Of a stretch of 35,524 bases of DNA, positions 23,725 through 32,859 are shown piece after piece. The stretch's first letter is position 1, and the number at the start of each line of letters is the position of its first letter. The position numbers and the translations under genes are program-made. Below the pieces are notes generated by a model that was not told the DNA's origin, made no database searches, and was given only the letters and a program-made list of their open reading frames with translations. This DNA is from Phycisphaerae bacterium (lineage in GTDB: Bacteria; Planctomycetota; Phycisphaerae; Sedimentisphaerales; Anaerobacaceae). The DNA is taken from positions 1-35,524 of the forward strand of contig JAAYBV010000020.1 of the NCBI GenBank assembly GCA_012744475.1. The letters run 5' to 3'.

Positions 23725-25041
23725 ATGGGACGGAACGAAGAGGGGGAGCACATTCGAGTCTTCATGCTGGGTTGGGAGTTCCCACCCTTCATCAGTGGAG
23801 GGCTCGGCACAGCGTGCTACGGTCTGACGCGGGCGATGGACCAGCTCGGCGTGAAGGTGACCTTCGTGCTTCCGAAAACGGTCGAGAGCGAGTACGTAAC
23901 GCACGTCAAACTCCTGTCGCCGCGTTCCTGCAAGACCCCCGGTTCTCACCGATCAACGGACTGTGACCTGACGAATGTGATCTTCAAGACGATTTCTTCT
24001 CCTCTGCAGGCCTATGCGACTCCGGAGAGCTACAACGAACGGCTGGAGGAGAGCCTGCGGCTTCGGGCCGAAATGGGGGAGAACCAGACGGGCGATGACT
24101 TGGACCGCGGTGGTGACTATGGCGGCGACATGTACCGGGAGATCCGCCGGTATGCAACGATGGCAGTTCGGCTGGCCCGGAGCGAGCAGTTCGACGTGGT
24201 TCACGCCCATGACTGGATGACCTATCCGGCCGGTGTGGCCGTCGCGGCGGTCACGGGCAAGCCCCTGGTCGTGCACGTGCACTCGACAGAGTTCGACCGG
24301 AGCGGCGAGCACGTCAACCAGGTCGTGTACGACATCGAACGCGAGGGCATGGAGCGGGCTCACAAGGTGATCACGGTCAGCCATTACACGCGAAGCATCG
24401 TGATCAGTCGCTACGGGATCAGTCCGGAGAAGGTCGAGGTCGTCTACAACGGCGTCGAACGCAACGGTTCCTGGTCGGTGGGCGAAGCGAGCATCAAACG
24501 GGAGGAGAAGCTGGTCCTGTTTCTCGGCCGGATCACCATGCAGAAAGGGCCCGAGTATTTCCTGCATGCCGCCAAGAAGGTGCTCGATGTCATGGACAAC
24601 GTCAAGTTCGTCATGGCCGGGTCGGGCGACCTGATGTACCGCTCGGTCGAGTTGGCGGCGCAACTGGGAATCGGGCACAAGGTGTTGTTCACCGGATTCC
24701 TCCGGGGCGACGATGTTCGCAAGATCTACCAGATGGCGGATCTGTACGTCATGCCGTCGGTGTCGGAGCCCTTCGGCATCGCGCCGCTGGAGGCGCTCGA
24801 CAACGACGTGCCGGTGATTATCAGCAAGCAGAGCGGCGTCTCCGAGGTCCTTCGGCATGCCCTGAAGGTGGATTTCTGGGACGTCAATGAGATGGCGAAC
24901 AAGATCGTGGCCGTGCTGCGTTACCCGCCGCTGCAGATGACGCTGCGCAACCACGGGAATTTCGAGGTTCGCAAGTTGCGATGGAAGGACGCCGCCAGGC
25001 AGTGCGCGAGCATCTACGAGCAACTGCTCGTTCCCGCCTGA
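23725..25041 (+). CDS. GT4-type glycosyltransferase, glycogen-synthase-like
   Basis: The 438-residue protein is a GT-B fold glycosyltransferase. The N-terminal domain starts with LGWEFPPFISGGLGTACYGL, the glycine-rich acceptor and nucleotide-sugar loop found in GT4 and GT5 starch/glycogen synthase-like enzymes. DVVHAHDWMTYP follows. The C-terminal domain has LFLGRITMQKGPEYFLHA and the E-x7-E motif in EPFGIAPLE, with the donor-binding glutamates. It probably transfers glucose from an ADP- or UDP-sugar to an alpha-glucan. ATG 23725 follows GTGAGG. It is followed after 56 bases by a GH57 amylase and then a debranching enzyme in one direction, so the three genes form a storage-polysaccharide operon. 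A different hexose transferase role remains possible. Confidence 0.88.
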   Translation: MGRNEEGEHIRVFMLGWEFPPFISGGLGTACYGLTRAMDQLGVKVTFVLPKTVESEYVTHVKLLSPRSCKTPGSHRSTDCDLTNVIFKTISSPLQAYATPESYNERLEESLRLRAEMGENQTGDDLDRGGDYGGDMYREIRRYATMAVRLARSEQFDVVHAHDWMTYPAGVAVAAVTGKPLVVHVHSTEFDRSGEHVNQVVYDIEREGMERAHKVITVSHYTRSIVISRYGISPEKVEVVYNGVERNGSWSVGEASIKREEKLVLFLGRITMQKGPEYFLHAAKKVLDVMDNVKFVMAGSGDLMYRSVELAAQLGIGHKVLFTGFLRGDDVRKIYQMADLYVMPSVSEPFGIAPLEALDNDVPVIISKQSGVSEVLRHALKVDFWDVNEMANKIVAVLRYPPLQMTLRNHGNFEVRKLRWKDAARQCASIYEQLLVPA

Positions 25042-25097
25042 CGAAAGGGATGCCGCTCAGGGAAGGGCGTTTGTTAAGAAAAGGATTGGGTGTTGGT

Positions 25098-26339
25098 ATG
25101 CCTTCGGTTTGCTTCTACTTCCAAGTCCACCAGCCGATGCGGCTGCGTCACTACACGGTGTTCGACAACGATCAGCGGTACTTCGACGACTACAAGAACG
25201 CCGCGATCTGCCGGAAGGTGGCCAACAAGTGCTATCTGCCGGCCAACCGACTTCTCCTCAAGCTCATCGAGAAGCACCGGGGACGCTTCCGCATCTCCTA
25301 CAGTCTGACGGGTATTCTGCTCGAACAGCTTCAGATGTACAGCCCCGAGGTGCTCAGTACGTTCCACGCGCTGGCCCAGACCGGGTGCGTCGAGTTCCTG
25401 GCGGAGACGTACTACCATAGTCTGAGCTTCCTCTATTCGCGTCATGAATTCGTCGAGCAGGTCAAGAAGCACGCCGACACGATTGAGGACCTCTTCGGTC
25501 AGAGGCCCAAGGTGTTCCGCAACACCGAACTGATCTACAACAACGAACTGGCCCTCCTGGTCGAGGCGATGGGATGCTTCGACGCGGTCATTACCGAAGG
25601 GGCCGACCACATCCTTGGCTATCGAAGTCCGAACTTCGTCTATCGCCCAAAGGGCTGCAAGCACCTCAAGCTGCTGCTGAAGAACTACTCGCTCAGCGAC
25701 GACATTGCGTTCCGCTTTTCGAACCGTCATTGGGTCGAGTGGCCCCTGACGGCGTCGAAGTTCAGCCAGTGGGTCAACGCGGTCAACGGAAACGGCCATG
25801 TGGTCAACCTGTTCATGGACTACGAGACCCTCGGCGAGCATCAGTGGGAAGACACAGGCATCTTTGAATTCATGCGACATCTGCCGGAGGAGGTCCTCAA
25901 GCATCCGGACAACAATTTCAAGACCCCCAGCGAGGTGGCCGCCAGCTACGAACCGATCGGCGAGGTCGATGTGCGTCACATGATCAGTTGGGCCGACACC
26001 GAACGCGACCTGTCGGCCTGGCTGGGCAACCCGATGCAGTCGAACGCCATTCACGAGCTGTATCGCCTCGAGAAGCAGATCAAGAGAGCCAACGACGAGC
26101 AGATCCTCTCGGACTGGCGCCGGTTGCAGGTCTCCGATCATTTCTATTACATGTGCACGAAGTACTTCAGCGACGGCGACGTGCACAAGTACTTCAACCC
26201 GTACGATTCGCCCTACGATTCCTACATCAACTACATGAACGTGTTGGATCATCTTCAGAGGCGCTGTGCCGGATCCAGCATTCAGGCTGTGCCGAGGCCC
26301 TCACGCGCCGACGTGTCGAGCATGTCGGTGGCCAATTGA
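25098..26339 (+). CDS. GH57 family alpha-amylase/glucanotransferase
   Basis: The 413-residue protein belongs to glycoside hydrolase family 57, which hydrolyses, transfers or branches alpha-1,4-glucans with retention. Conserved region 1 is FYFQVHQPMRLR, region 2 is CVEFLAETYYHSLSFL, region 3 holds the likely nucleophile Glu144 in RNTELIYNNE, and region 4 holds the likely acid Asp241 in FMDYETLGEHQW. The C-terminal part ends with helices typical of the family. Length matches intracellular amylase-type members rather than longer branching enzymes. ATG 25098 begins at the conserved PSVCFYFQVHQP; an in-frame start at 24981 lies inside the previous gene. No signal peptide is seen, so it acts in the cytoplasm on stored glucan with its operon partners. 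Confidence 0.92.
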   Translation: MPSVCFYFQVHQPMRLRHYTVFDNDQRYFDDYKNAAICRKVANKCYLPANRLLLKLIEKHRGRFRISYSLTGILLEQLQMYSPEVLSTFHALAQTGCVEFLAETYYHSLSFLYSRHEFVEQVKKHADTIEDLFGQRPKVFRNTELIYNNELALLVEAMGCFDAVITEGADHILGYRSPNFVYRPKGCKHLKLLLKNYSLSDDIAFRFSNRHWVEWPLTASKFSQWVNAVNGNGHVVNLFMDYETLGEHQWEDTGIFEFMRHLPEEVLKHPDNNFKTPSEVAASYEPIGEVDVRHMISWADTERDLSAWLGNPMQSNAIHELYRLEKQIKRANDEQILSDWRRLQVSDHFYYMCTKYFSDGDVHKYFNPYDSPYDSYINYMNVLDHLQRRCAGSSIQAVPRPSRADVSSMSVAN

Positions 26340-26415
26340 CGGAACCGGGCCGGCGGCACGCGAAGATGTCCACAACGTCAGGTGTCGGGATCGCCGGTTC
26401 ACGGGGAGGACTGCC

Positions 26416-28446
26416 GTGTTGACACAACCGAAGGTCGGGGCCGACGAGATCGTCCGGGTGGCCATCGAAGGGAATGACTGCACGAGCCTGCTCGACCGCG
26501 AATGGCTCCTGACCAACGAGCGGGGCAGCTACGCTTCGGGCACCATCATCGGCTGCAACACGAGCGGATACCATGGTCTGCTGATCGGAGCGTTGAATCC
26601 GCCGGTAGACCGGGTCATGGCCCTGTCGAATTGCCTGGAGATCGTCACGTGTGGCGAGAAGGCATTCCATCTGTCGACATTCGAGTTCTCCGGCGAGCCG
26701 GTCCTGGCGCCGTGCCCGTACCTGCGCGAGTTCCGCCGGGACAGCGGGGCGCACTTCATCTACGAGTTTGAATCCATCGAGCTGGACAAGGCGGTCTACC
26801 TTGCACCCGACAGCGATACGGTCGTGGTGGAATATGCTTTCGAAGGCATCATGGAGCCGGTCGAGTTTATCGTGCGTCCCTTCGTGGGTCTCAGAGACTT
26901 CCACCACATGCAGCACGGCGACACGGCGATGCGATGCGATCACCTGGAACCGGGGCTGCTCGTACGCCGGGATACATTGGGCAGTTGCGCACTGCGGATG
27001 GACTGTCCGGCGATGCGTTTCGAGGATGACGCCCAATGGTGGTTCGATTTCAGCTACCGCGTCAACCGCCAGCGGGGCCAGCATGCCAGCGAAGACCTCT
27101 GGACGCCCGGCTTCTGGAGAGGGGTACTCGAAGAAGATGGACGCATCGTCTTCTGGGCGCGTCTGGATGAGCGCTATCGTCCGGACCGGCCGGTGACGGT
27201 GGAGGTCGGGATGGTGAAGAACCGGCTGGCGGCGCATCAGCGGGAGATTTTCCGTGAAGCGCAGGCTGCCGATGAGGCGGACCGGAAGCTCGTTCTGGCG
27301 GCCGATCAGTTCATCGTCAATCGCCGGTACGGCGACGTCGAGGGGACGACCATCGTGGCCGGTTACCCCTGGTTCGCCGACTGGGGTCGCGATACGTTCA
27401 TTGCCATGCCCGGGCTGCTGCTGGCGACGGGGCGGTTCGATGAGGCCCGGTCAGTGTTGTGTACGTTCGCCGCCGCCGCCGACGGCGGACTGATTCCGAA
27501 CCGCTTTGACGATCGCAGCGGGCCGGCCCATTTCAACAGTGTGGATGCGTCGCTGTGGTTTGTCCACGCCGCTTTTGAGTATCTCGAAGCGACGGAAGAC
27601 AAGAACACCTTCGGCCAGGAACTGCTGCCGGTGATTCGGTGGATCATCGATTCCTTCCAGAACGGTACGCGGTTCGGGATCCACGCTGACGTGGACGGAT
27701 TGATCCAGGCCGGCGACAAGGACACGCAGTTGACGTGGATGGACGCCAAATACGACGGCGTCGTATTCACGCCTCGCTGGGGCAAGCCGGTGGAGGTCAA
27801 CGCGCTGTGGCACAACGCGTTGTGCCGTATGCACGAGTTCTGCCTTCGGACGGATCAAATCTCTGACGCCAGGCGGTATGCCAAGATGGCGCAGCAGGCC
27901 GGCGACGGTTTCTGCGAGCGGTTCTGGAACGAATCGGCCGGGTATCTGAACGACACGGTGATGCCGGATGGGCGCGTCGACGCGAGCCTGCGGCCGAACC
28001 AGATCTTTGCGGTCTCCCTTCCATACGGTCCGCCGCTAAGCGGGGCTCGGCAGAAGGCCATCGTTGCGGCTGTCGAGCGGGAGCTATTGACCCCATACGG
28101 GCTGCGGACGCTAAGCCCACGCGACGCCTGCTATCAGGGTCGCTATGAAGGGCCTCAACGAAATAGAGATGCGGCGTATCATCAGGGGACGGTCTGGCCC
28201 TATCTGATGGGGCCGTTCGTCGAGGCCTATCTGAAAGTCAACGACTTCAAGCCGGCCGCCCTCCGTAGGGCAGGGGAGATGATCGAGCCGCTCCTGAAGC
28301 ACCTGACCACGACCGGCTGCCTTGGCAGCATCTCCGAGATCTTCGACGGCGACGAGCCTCACGAGCCCAAGGGCTGTCAGGCCCAGGCCTGGAGCGTGGG
28401 CGAACTGCTTCGAATCCATCGCCTCCTGAAAAACGCGCGACGCTGA
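26416..28446 (+). CDS. Glycogen debranching enzyme (amylo-alpha-1,6-glucosidase)
   Basis: The 676-residue protein has an N-terminal GDE-type beta domain (EWLLTNERGSYASGTIIGCN, then SGYHGLLIGALNPPVDR) and a C-terminal (alpha/alpha)6 barrel of the amylo-alpha-1,6-glucosidase family. The barrel shows the signature GYPWFADWGRDTFIAMPGLL, then GGLIPNRFDD and LTWMDAKYDG, and HQGTVWPYLMGPFVEAYLK near the end. It removes alpha-1,6 branch glucose from limit glucan. The start is GTG 26416, with GGGGAGGA ending five bases upstream; TTG 26419 is eight bases from the same site and equally possible. An in-frame ATG at 26266 lies inside the GH57 gene and would add non-family residues. It is the third gene of the operon and is convergent with a Gfo/Idh gene 13 bases beyond its stop. 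Confidence 0.94.
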   Translation: MLTQPKVGADEIVRVAIEGNDCTSLLDREWLLTNERGSYASGTIIGCNTSGYHGLLIGALNPPVDRVMALSNCLEIVTCGEKAFHLSTFEFSGEPVLAPCPYLREFRRDSGAHFIYEFESIELDKAVYLAPDSDTVVVEYAFEGIMEPVEFIVRPFVGLRDFHHMQHGDTAMRCDHLEPGLLVRRDTLGSCALRMDCPAMRFEDDAQWWFDFSYRVNRQRGQHASEDLWTPGFWRGVLEEDGRIVFWARLDERYRPDRPVTVEVGMVKNRLAAHQREIFREAQAADEADRKLVLAADQFIVNRRYGDVEGTTIVAGYPWFADWGRDTFIAMPGLLLATGRFDEARSVLCTFAAAADGGLIPNRFDDRSGPAHFNSVDASLWFVHAAFEYLEATEDKNTFGQELLPVIRWIIDSFQNGTRFGIHADVDGLIQAGDKDTQLTWMDAKYDGVVFTPRWGKPVEVNALWHNALCRMHEFCLRTDQISDARRYAKMAQQAGDGFCERFWNESAGYLNDTVMPDGRVDASLRPNQIFAVSLPYGPPLSGARQKAIVAAVERELLTPYGLRTLSPRDACYQGRYEGPQRNRDAAYHQGTVWPYLMGPFVEAYLKVNDFKPAALRRAGEMIEPLLKHLTTTGCLGSISEIFDGDEPHEPKGCQAQAWSVGELLRIHRLLKNARR

Positions 28447-28459
28447 GAGCCGACGAGGT

Positions 28460-29887
28460 TCACAGGGTCCAGGGGCTGCGCATCGGGCGGCGGAGCATGC
28501 GGTTGGCCGGATCGTCTGCGACGAACAACTCCTTCTGAGGGTCCCAGTGCAGCTTGCGGCCCAGACGGATGGCGATGTCATCCAGGTGACAGATCGTGTC
28601 TGACCGGACGGCCGCTTCGATGGAACTGACCGTCTTGCCTCGCGTCCGCACGCATTCGAGGAAATTCCGCTTGTGGTCGTTGCTGGCGGGCAGGCGAATC
28701 TCGCCGGAGCCGAAGGTTTCCTGTAGCAGCGCCTTGGGTCTGGCGTCGATGCCGCCACGCGAGACGATGACCCAGCCATCCGTCCCGATGAAAAGAATGC
28801 CGCAGCCCGGGATTTGCAGCGAGCCGGCAGCCTCGGCGAATTGCGAAAACTCGGCCGCCGTGTGCCGCGAATCCATGTGGATCATACGCACACCGTTGGC
28901 GTAGAGGTGTTCGACCCGCCAGAAGAGCGGCGTATCGCAGAGCCCGTCCCGAGGGATCACGCCGGTCCCTTCGATCTCCACGGGGCCAGTGTCATCGGTG
29001 CCGTTGCCCCATTGCGCGATATCGACGTGATGGATGCCCCAGGCGCCGCTCAGGCAGCCAAGGCCATAGTCGTGGATGTGCATCCAGTGGCCGTCGCTGC
29101 CTTCGGCCCGGGAGGCAGCCCGTTCGAATGAATACGGCGCCCAAGGCGCTGGACCCAGCCACATGTCGTAATCGAACTGGCGCGGATCGGGCTCCGGTTG
29201 GGTCGGCTGGTTGGGCAGCGACAGGCCTTGCACGGAGCCGACCACGATGGTCTGCAATCTGCCGATTCTCTTGTTCCGCACCAACTCGCAAGCGAAGCGG
29301 AAGTCCCGGCCGGAACGCTGCTGGGTGCCGAACTGGAAGACGACGCCGTAGTCGTTCACCGCTCGGCGCAGGGCCTTCGCGGCGGCGACGTGCACGTCGG
29401 CCGGCTTCTCCAGATACATGTCCTTGCCGTTTCGGGCGGCCTCGATTCCGATCAGGGCGTGCCAGTGGTCCGGCGTTGCGACGCAGACGGCATCGATATC
29501 CGGACGGGCCAGCAGCTCGCGAAAGTCATGATAGGTCCTGGCATCCTGGCTTGCGTACCTTTCATCGATTTGCCGCTTGGCCTTCTGGCGGAAGGCTTCG
29601 CGAAGGTCGCAGGCCGCGACGACTCGCACGTCTTGCTGGCCGAGGAAGGCGCGCAGATGGCCGCCGCCCATGCTGCCGACGCCGATGCAGCCCATGACGA
29701 TCTTTTCGCTGGGCGGGGTGGCGCCTTGGGCTCCCAGCACGCGGCCCGGCACGAAATAGGGGAATCCCAAGGCCGCGCCGAAAACGGCGCCGCTCTTGAG
29801 GAACCGGCGGCGAGTGACTGCCCCTTGCGTGTACGATCCCGGTCTGGCCACAGGCACGGCTCGGGCTGCTCTTGCTGTCTTCGTCAT
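28460..29887 (-). CDS. Gfo/Idh/MocA oxidoreductase with twin-arginine leader
   Basis: The 475-residue protein carries a Tat signal (TRRRFLKSGAVFGAALGF), so it is exported folded with its cofactor. The Rossmann fold begins IVMGCIGVGSMGGGHLRA, and the family lysine is in YLEKPADVHVAAA. The second domain contains WLGPAPWAPYSFERA and LGCLSGAWGIHHVDIAQW, features of the large planctomycete Gfo/Idh group. Such proteins oxidise or reduce sugar hydroxyls with NAD(P), for example in 3-keto-glycoside pathways. A TATAAT on the minus strand at 29943-29948 and AAGGGG before ATG 29887 support this start and promoter. It is divergent from a second Tat-exported Gfo/Idh gene at 30102. The substrate is unknown. 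Confidence 0.9.
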   Translation of the reverse strand: MTKTARAARAVPVARPGSYTQGAVTRRRFLKSGAVFGAALGFPYFVPGRVLGAQGATPPSEKIVMGCIGVGSMGGGHLRAFLGQQDVRVVAACDLREAFRQKAKRQIDERYASQDARTYHDFRELLARPDIDAVCVATPDHWHALIGIEAARNGKDMYLEKPADVHVAAAKALRRAVNDYGVVFQFGTQQRSGRDFRFACELVRNKRIGRLQTIVVGSVQGLSLPNQPTQPEPDPRQFDYDMWLGPAPWAPYSFERAASRAEGSDGHWMHIHDYGLGCLSGAWGIHHVDIAQWGNGTDDTGPVEIEGTGVIPRDGLCDTPLFWRVEHLYANGVRMIHMDSRHTAAEFSQFAEAAGSLQIPGCGILFIGTDGWVIVSRGGIDARPKALLQETFGSGEIRLPASNDHKRNFLECVRTRGKTVSSIEAAVRSDTICHLDDIAIRLGRKLHWDPQKELFVADDPANRMLRRPMRSPWTL

Positions 29888-29942
29888 GCATCATCCCCTT
29901 TCATCGTACAGCGAGTGTCCGCACAGAGCCCTCGATGGCAGG

Positions 29943-29971
29943 ATTATAGCAGCCTGTCACGTCTTCCGCCA
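29943..29971 (-). promoter_or_regulatory. Promoter of the minus-strand Gfo/Idh gene
   Basis: On the minus strand a perfect TATAAT (29948 to 29943) lies 17 bases downstream of TGGCGG (29971 to 29966), which matches TTGACA at only three positions. It is 56 bases before ATG 29887. Confidence 0.45.
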
Positions 29972-29998
29972 GCGGCATGATCGGGCGGCTGATTCGGC

Positions 29999-30027
29999 TT
30001 GGGTTCTGGCCTGTGCTGCGGTACACT
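29999..30027 (+). promoter_or_regulatory. Promoter of the plus-strand Gfo/Idh gene
   Basis: TTGGGT at 29999-30004 and TACACT at 30022-30027 are separated by 17 bases, 75 bases before ATG 30102. It lies back to back with the minus-strand promoter in the same divergent spacer. Confidence 0.4.
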
Positions 30028-30101
30028 ATTGTGGTGTCTCGATGCGGCGACAGCTTCCGATCGATAGACCGACGTCCGTATTCAATGACCGAGGTGTGAG
30101 C

Positions 30102-31445
30102 ATGGGCAGCGACAGAAAGACATCGAGAAGGCAGTTCGTCCAATCGGCCACCGGCGCGATCGCCGCGTTCACGATCGTTCCGCGTCACGTCCTGGGGCAG
30201 GGGCAGACTCCCCCCAGCGACAAGCTCAACGTCGCCTGCATCGGCGTCGGGGGGCGAGGCGGCGCCAGTGTCGACGGGAGCAGGAACGAGAACATCGTGG
30301 CGATGTGCGACGTGGACAGTCGCCGGGCCGCGGGGGCCTTCACGAGTTTCCCCAAGGCGAAGAAATATCGCGACTACCGCAAGCTGTTCGATGAGATGGG
30401 CGACCGGATCGACGCGGTGACCGTTGCCACGCCCGACCACACGCACGCCGTAGTCGCTATGGAGGCAATCCGGCGGGGCAAGCACGTCTACTGCGAGAAA
30501 CCGCTGGCCCATTCGATTCACGAGGTCCGTACCCTGATGAGGGCGGCCCGCGAGCACAAGGTGGTCACGCAGCTCGGCAATCAGGGCCATTCCTACGACA
30601 CGATTCGGATGTTCTGCGAATGGATTTGGGATGGGGCCATCGGCAACGTTACGGAGGTCCACGCTGCGTGTGGTTCGGTCTACAGCGCCATCGACAATCT
30701 GTCGAAGCTCCAGGAGAAGCACGAGATTCCGGCCGAGCTGGACTGGGACCTGTGGCTGGGGCCGGCAAAACATCGGCCGTACCATCCGATGTACGTGCCG
30801 GGCACGTGGCGACGCTGGATGCCGTTCGGCTGCGGCGTCATCGGCGACTGGGTCTGCCACGTGGTCGATCCGGTCTTCTGGGCCCTCGACCTTGGCGCTC
30901 CCAAGACGGTCCAGGCCCGGGCAAAAGACTATGACCCCAAGGCTCATGGCGACACATTCCCCAAAGGCACCGTTGTGACCTACGGGTTCGAGGCCAAGGG
31001 CAATCGCGGTCCGGTCAGGCTCGTCTGGCATGATGGGGTCGAGACGATCCCGCGACCGGACGACCTGGAACCCGGGCGGGAGGTGCCCGGCACGGGGGCG
31101 ATTGTCATCGGGGACAAGGGCAAGATCATGTACGGCTCGCACGGGGCCGGCAGTTTGCGGATCTTCCCCGAGGAGAAGATGAGGGTCTACAAGCAGCCGG
31201 CCAGGACGCTGCCGCGCGTGAAGGACCACTTCGTCGACTGGCTCGATGCGATCAAGAGCGGCAGACGGGCCGGCTCGCACTTCGACTACGGCGGGCCGCT
31301 CACGGAGATCGCGCTGCTGGGCATCATTGCGACGAAGATGCTGGGCGAGAAACTCGAATGGGACGGTCCGAACATGCGGTTCGCCAATTCCGAGCAGGCC
31401 AATCAGTATCTCAATCCTCCCTATCGCGAGGGCTGGACGCTGTGA
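30102..31445 (+). CDS. Gfo/Idh/MocA oxidoreductase with twin-arginine leader
   Basis: The 447-residue protein has a Tat signal (SRRQFVQSATGAIAAFTIVP), a Rossmann site (VACIGVGGRGGASVDG) and the EKP catalytic lysine motif (YCEKPLAHSIHEV). Its second domain is of the planctomycete type (DLWLGPAKHRPYHPMYVPGT, then GCGVIGDWVCHVVDPVFW). It is predicted to act on sugars in the periplasm with a tightly bound NAD(P). ATG 30102 follows GAGGTG; the frame is open far upstream but that stretch overlaps the divergent promoters and the other Gfo/Idh gene. It is related to but clearly different from its divergent neighbour. Its stop lies three bases before a family 2 palindromic element, and it is convergent with the URO-D gene. 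Confidence 0.92.
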   Translation: MGSDRKTSRRQFVQSATGAIAAFTIVPRHVLGQGQTPPSDKLNVACIGVGGRGGASVDGSRNENIVAMCDVDSRRAAGAFTSFPKAKKYRDYRKLFDEMGDRIDAVTVATPDHTHAVVAMEAIRRGKHVYCEKPLAHSIHEVRTLMRAAREHKVVTQLGNQGHSYDTIRMFCEWIWDGAIGNVTEVHAACGSVYSAIDNLSKLQEKHEIPAELDWDLWLGPAKHRPYHPMYVPGTWRRWMPFGCGVIGDWVCHVVDPVFWALDLGAPKTVQARAKDYDPKAHGDTFPKGTVVTYGFEAKGNRGPVRLVWHDGVETIPRPDDLEPGREVPGTGAIVIGDKGKIMYGSHGAGSLRIFPEEKMRVYKQPARTLPRVKDHFVDWLDAIKSGRRAGSHFDYGGPLTEIALLGIIATKMLGEKLEWDGPNMRFANSEQANQYLNPPYREGWTL

Positions 31446-31448
31446 CCC

Positions 31449-31516
31449 GCTTGTAGTGTGCCCGTAAGGGCATACTTCCCGTCGAGCGCGTAACGCCTTA
31501 AGGCGTCACCACGAAC
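31449..31516. repeat. Family 2 palindromic element, copy D
   Basis: This 68-bp element has ends GCTTGTAGTG (31449-31458) and CACCACGAAC (31507-31516). Its mini-hairpins are TGCCCGTAAGGGCA and ACGCCTTAAGGCGT. It fills the space between two convergent genes. On the minus strand its right end encodes the last residues of the URO-D protein and its TGA stop (31506-31508). It may act as a bidirectional terminator. Confidence 0.85.
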
Positions 31517-32549
31517 GGCGTCGAAGCTCGTCGGCGATCAGGCAGCCTTCGCAGGGGCAGAAGGCGCGCAGGTTCGCCTCCGGCGTCCCGGGCGGGACTT
31601 CGCAGCCGGGCTGAAGGATGAACTTCGCCCCCGCCGATGCGATACAATTTCGCGCCGCTTGGGCGACGTCTTCGGGCGTGCCCTGGAGCAACACGGCGCT
31701 TGGGTCGAAATTGCCGGCCAGCGTGATGTCGGGACCGACCGCCTCGCGCGCTGCGGCAAGCGAGACCATCCAGTCGACGTCGATGATGTCGGCGCCGGTC
31801 CGGGCCATCAAGGCGATGTTGTTGGCGATGTTGCCGCAGATGTGAAGCTTGACCGTCGCGCCCGCTTCGTGAATGGCGTCGATCAGCTTCTTCTCGAACG
31901 GCAGCACGTACTGCTCGTACATGGCGGGATTGATAAGGCTGGCGACCGCATCGCCCATGCCGATCATGTCCGCGCCGGCATCGATCTGGGCTCGTGCGAA
32001 ACGGATCGCGTTGTCGATGAGGATGCCGGCGGCCTGGACGTACATCTCGGGCTTGTCGATCAGGTCCATGAACGTGTTCTCGACGCCCCGCAGGTCGGCG
32101 TACTCGGCGATGGGGCCCTCGACCCAGCCGAGAACGCTGTGGGTCGCGCCGACGGCTTGGGCCATCTTGCGGACGCTCTCGATACGTTGCCTGGGACGCT
32201 CCGCCTTCTCGATCTCAAACGGCGCAAGCCGTGCGACGTCGTCGGGGGTCTGAATCAGCATTCCCCTGGGTTTGCCGACGCCGTCGGGCGGATAGTCGAA
32301 CTCCATCCCATAGGCGGACGCTTCGCGCCAGGGATCGCTGATCGCGCTGGCCTGGTCGAGGCCGAACGCGTGCGTCACCGCCAGTTGCGATTCGACCAGG
32401 ACGTCACCGTCGAGGTAGTAATCCCGATAGGTGTGTCCAATGAAGCTGGCGGACCAAGCCATGAAGATTGGTGTCACGGCCCGCCGATCGACGGGTTGGC
32501 CTCGCAGGGTCGCGTAGATTCGCTCTTTCGGTGTCATCACGGTCTCCAT
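31506..32549 (-). CDS. Uroporphyrinogen-decarboxylase-fold protein (methyltransferase-like)
   Basis: The 347-residue protein has the URO-D/MtaA/CmuA fold, a TIM barrel used both in haem synthesis and in corrinoid methyl transfer. The metal-type residues His-x-Cys in KLHICGN and Cys in QPGCEVPPGTP match the zinc site of the methyltransferase branch (MtaA, CmuA) and not true HemE, which lacks this pair. DMIGMGDAVASLINPAMYEQ is typical of the branch. The substrate is unknown, and members near sugar-oxidation genes are frequent in Planctomycetota. ATG 32549 has GGGAG six bases upstream; the in-frame TTG 32552 and ATG 32537 are alternatives. The last residues, RRRSW, and the stop come from palindromic element D. 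Confidence 0.85.
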   Translation of the reverse strand: METVMTPKERIYATLRGQPVDRRAVTPIFMAWSASFIGHTYRDYYLDGDVLVESQLAVTHAFGLDQASAISDPWREASAYGMEFDYPPDGVGKPRGMLIQTPDDVARLAPFEIEKAERPRQRIESVRKMAQAVGATHSVLGWVEGPIAEYADLRGVENTFMDLIDKPEMYVQAAGILIDNAIRFARAQIDAGADMIGMGDAVASLINPAMYEQYVLPFEKKLIDAIHEAGATVKLHICGNIANNIALMARTGADIIDVDWMVSLAAAREAVGPDITLAGNFDPSAVLLQGTPEDVAQAARNCIASAGAKFILQPGCEVPPGTPEANLRAFCPCEGCLIADELRRRSW

Positions 32550-32859
32550 CAATCACTCCCGTCGCCAGGGCTCCGGCTCACCGGTTCGTTCGCCGGCATG
32601 CACACCTTCCGCATGATACCGCTGCGGCCGGCAATGTCCACGGCCTTTCCCTGGACCTGCGATTTGTCAGGCGAATGCAAGAAAATCGCTTGGCGGCCCT
32701 CGGGCGCGTTTGATAGAATCCGGCATCTTAAACGTGCCGATTGGAGAATCTTGGCGCTATGAGATGCACGATTGGGCCAAGGGAAGAAAGATCACCTCGC
32801 GGGCTGCCTGACCGAACACCTACAGGCGCCGAGCCCACACCATAGGGAGGTCTGTTGCG
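32550..32859. other. 310-bp divergent spacer with a probable promoter
   Basis: This spacer separates the URO-D gene from the Gfo/Idh operon. Apart from the box pair called at 32690-32719, I see no coding region or repeat in it. Confidence 0.45.
32690..32719 (+). promoter_or_regulatory. Promoter of the Gfo/Idh-isomerase-transporter operon
   Basis: TTGGCG at 32690-32695 and TAGAAT at 32714-32719 are separated by 18 bases, about 140 bases before ATG 32860. The -10 matches five of six consensus bases. Confidence 0.45.
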
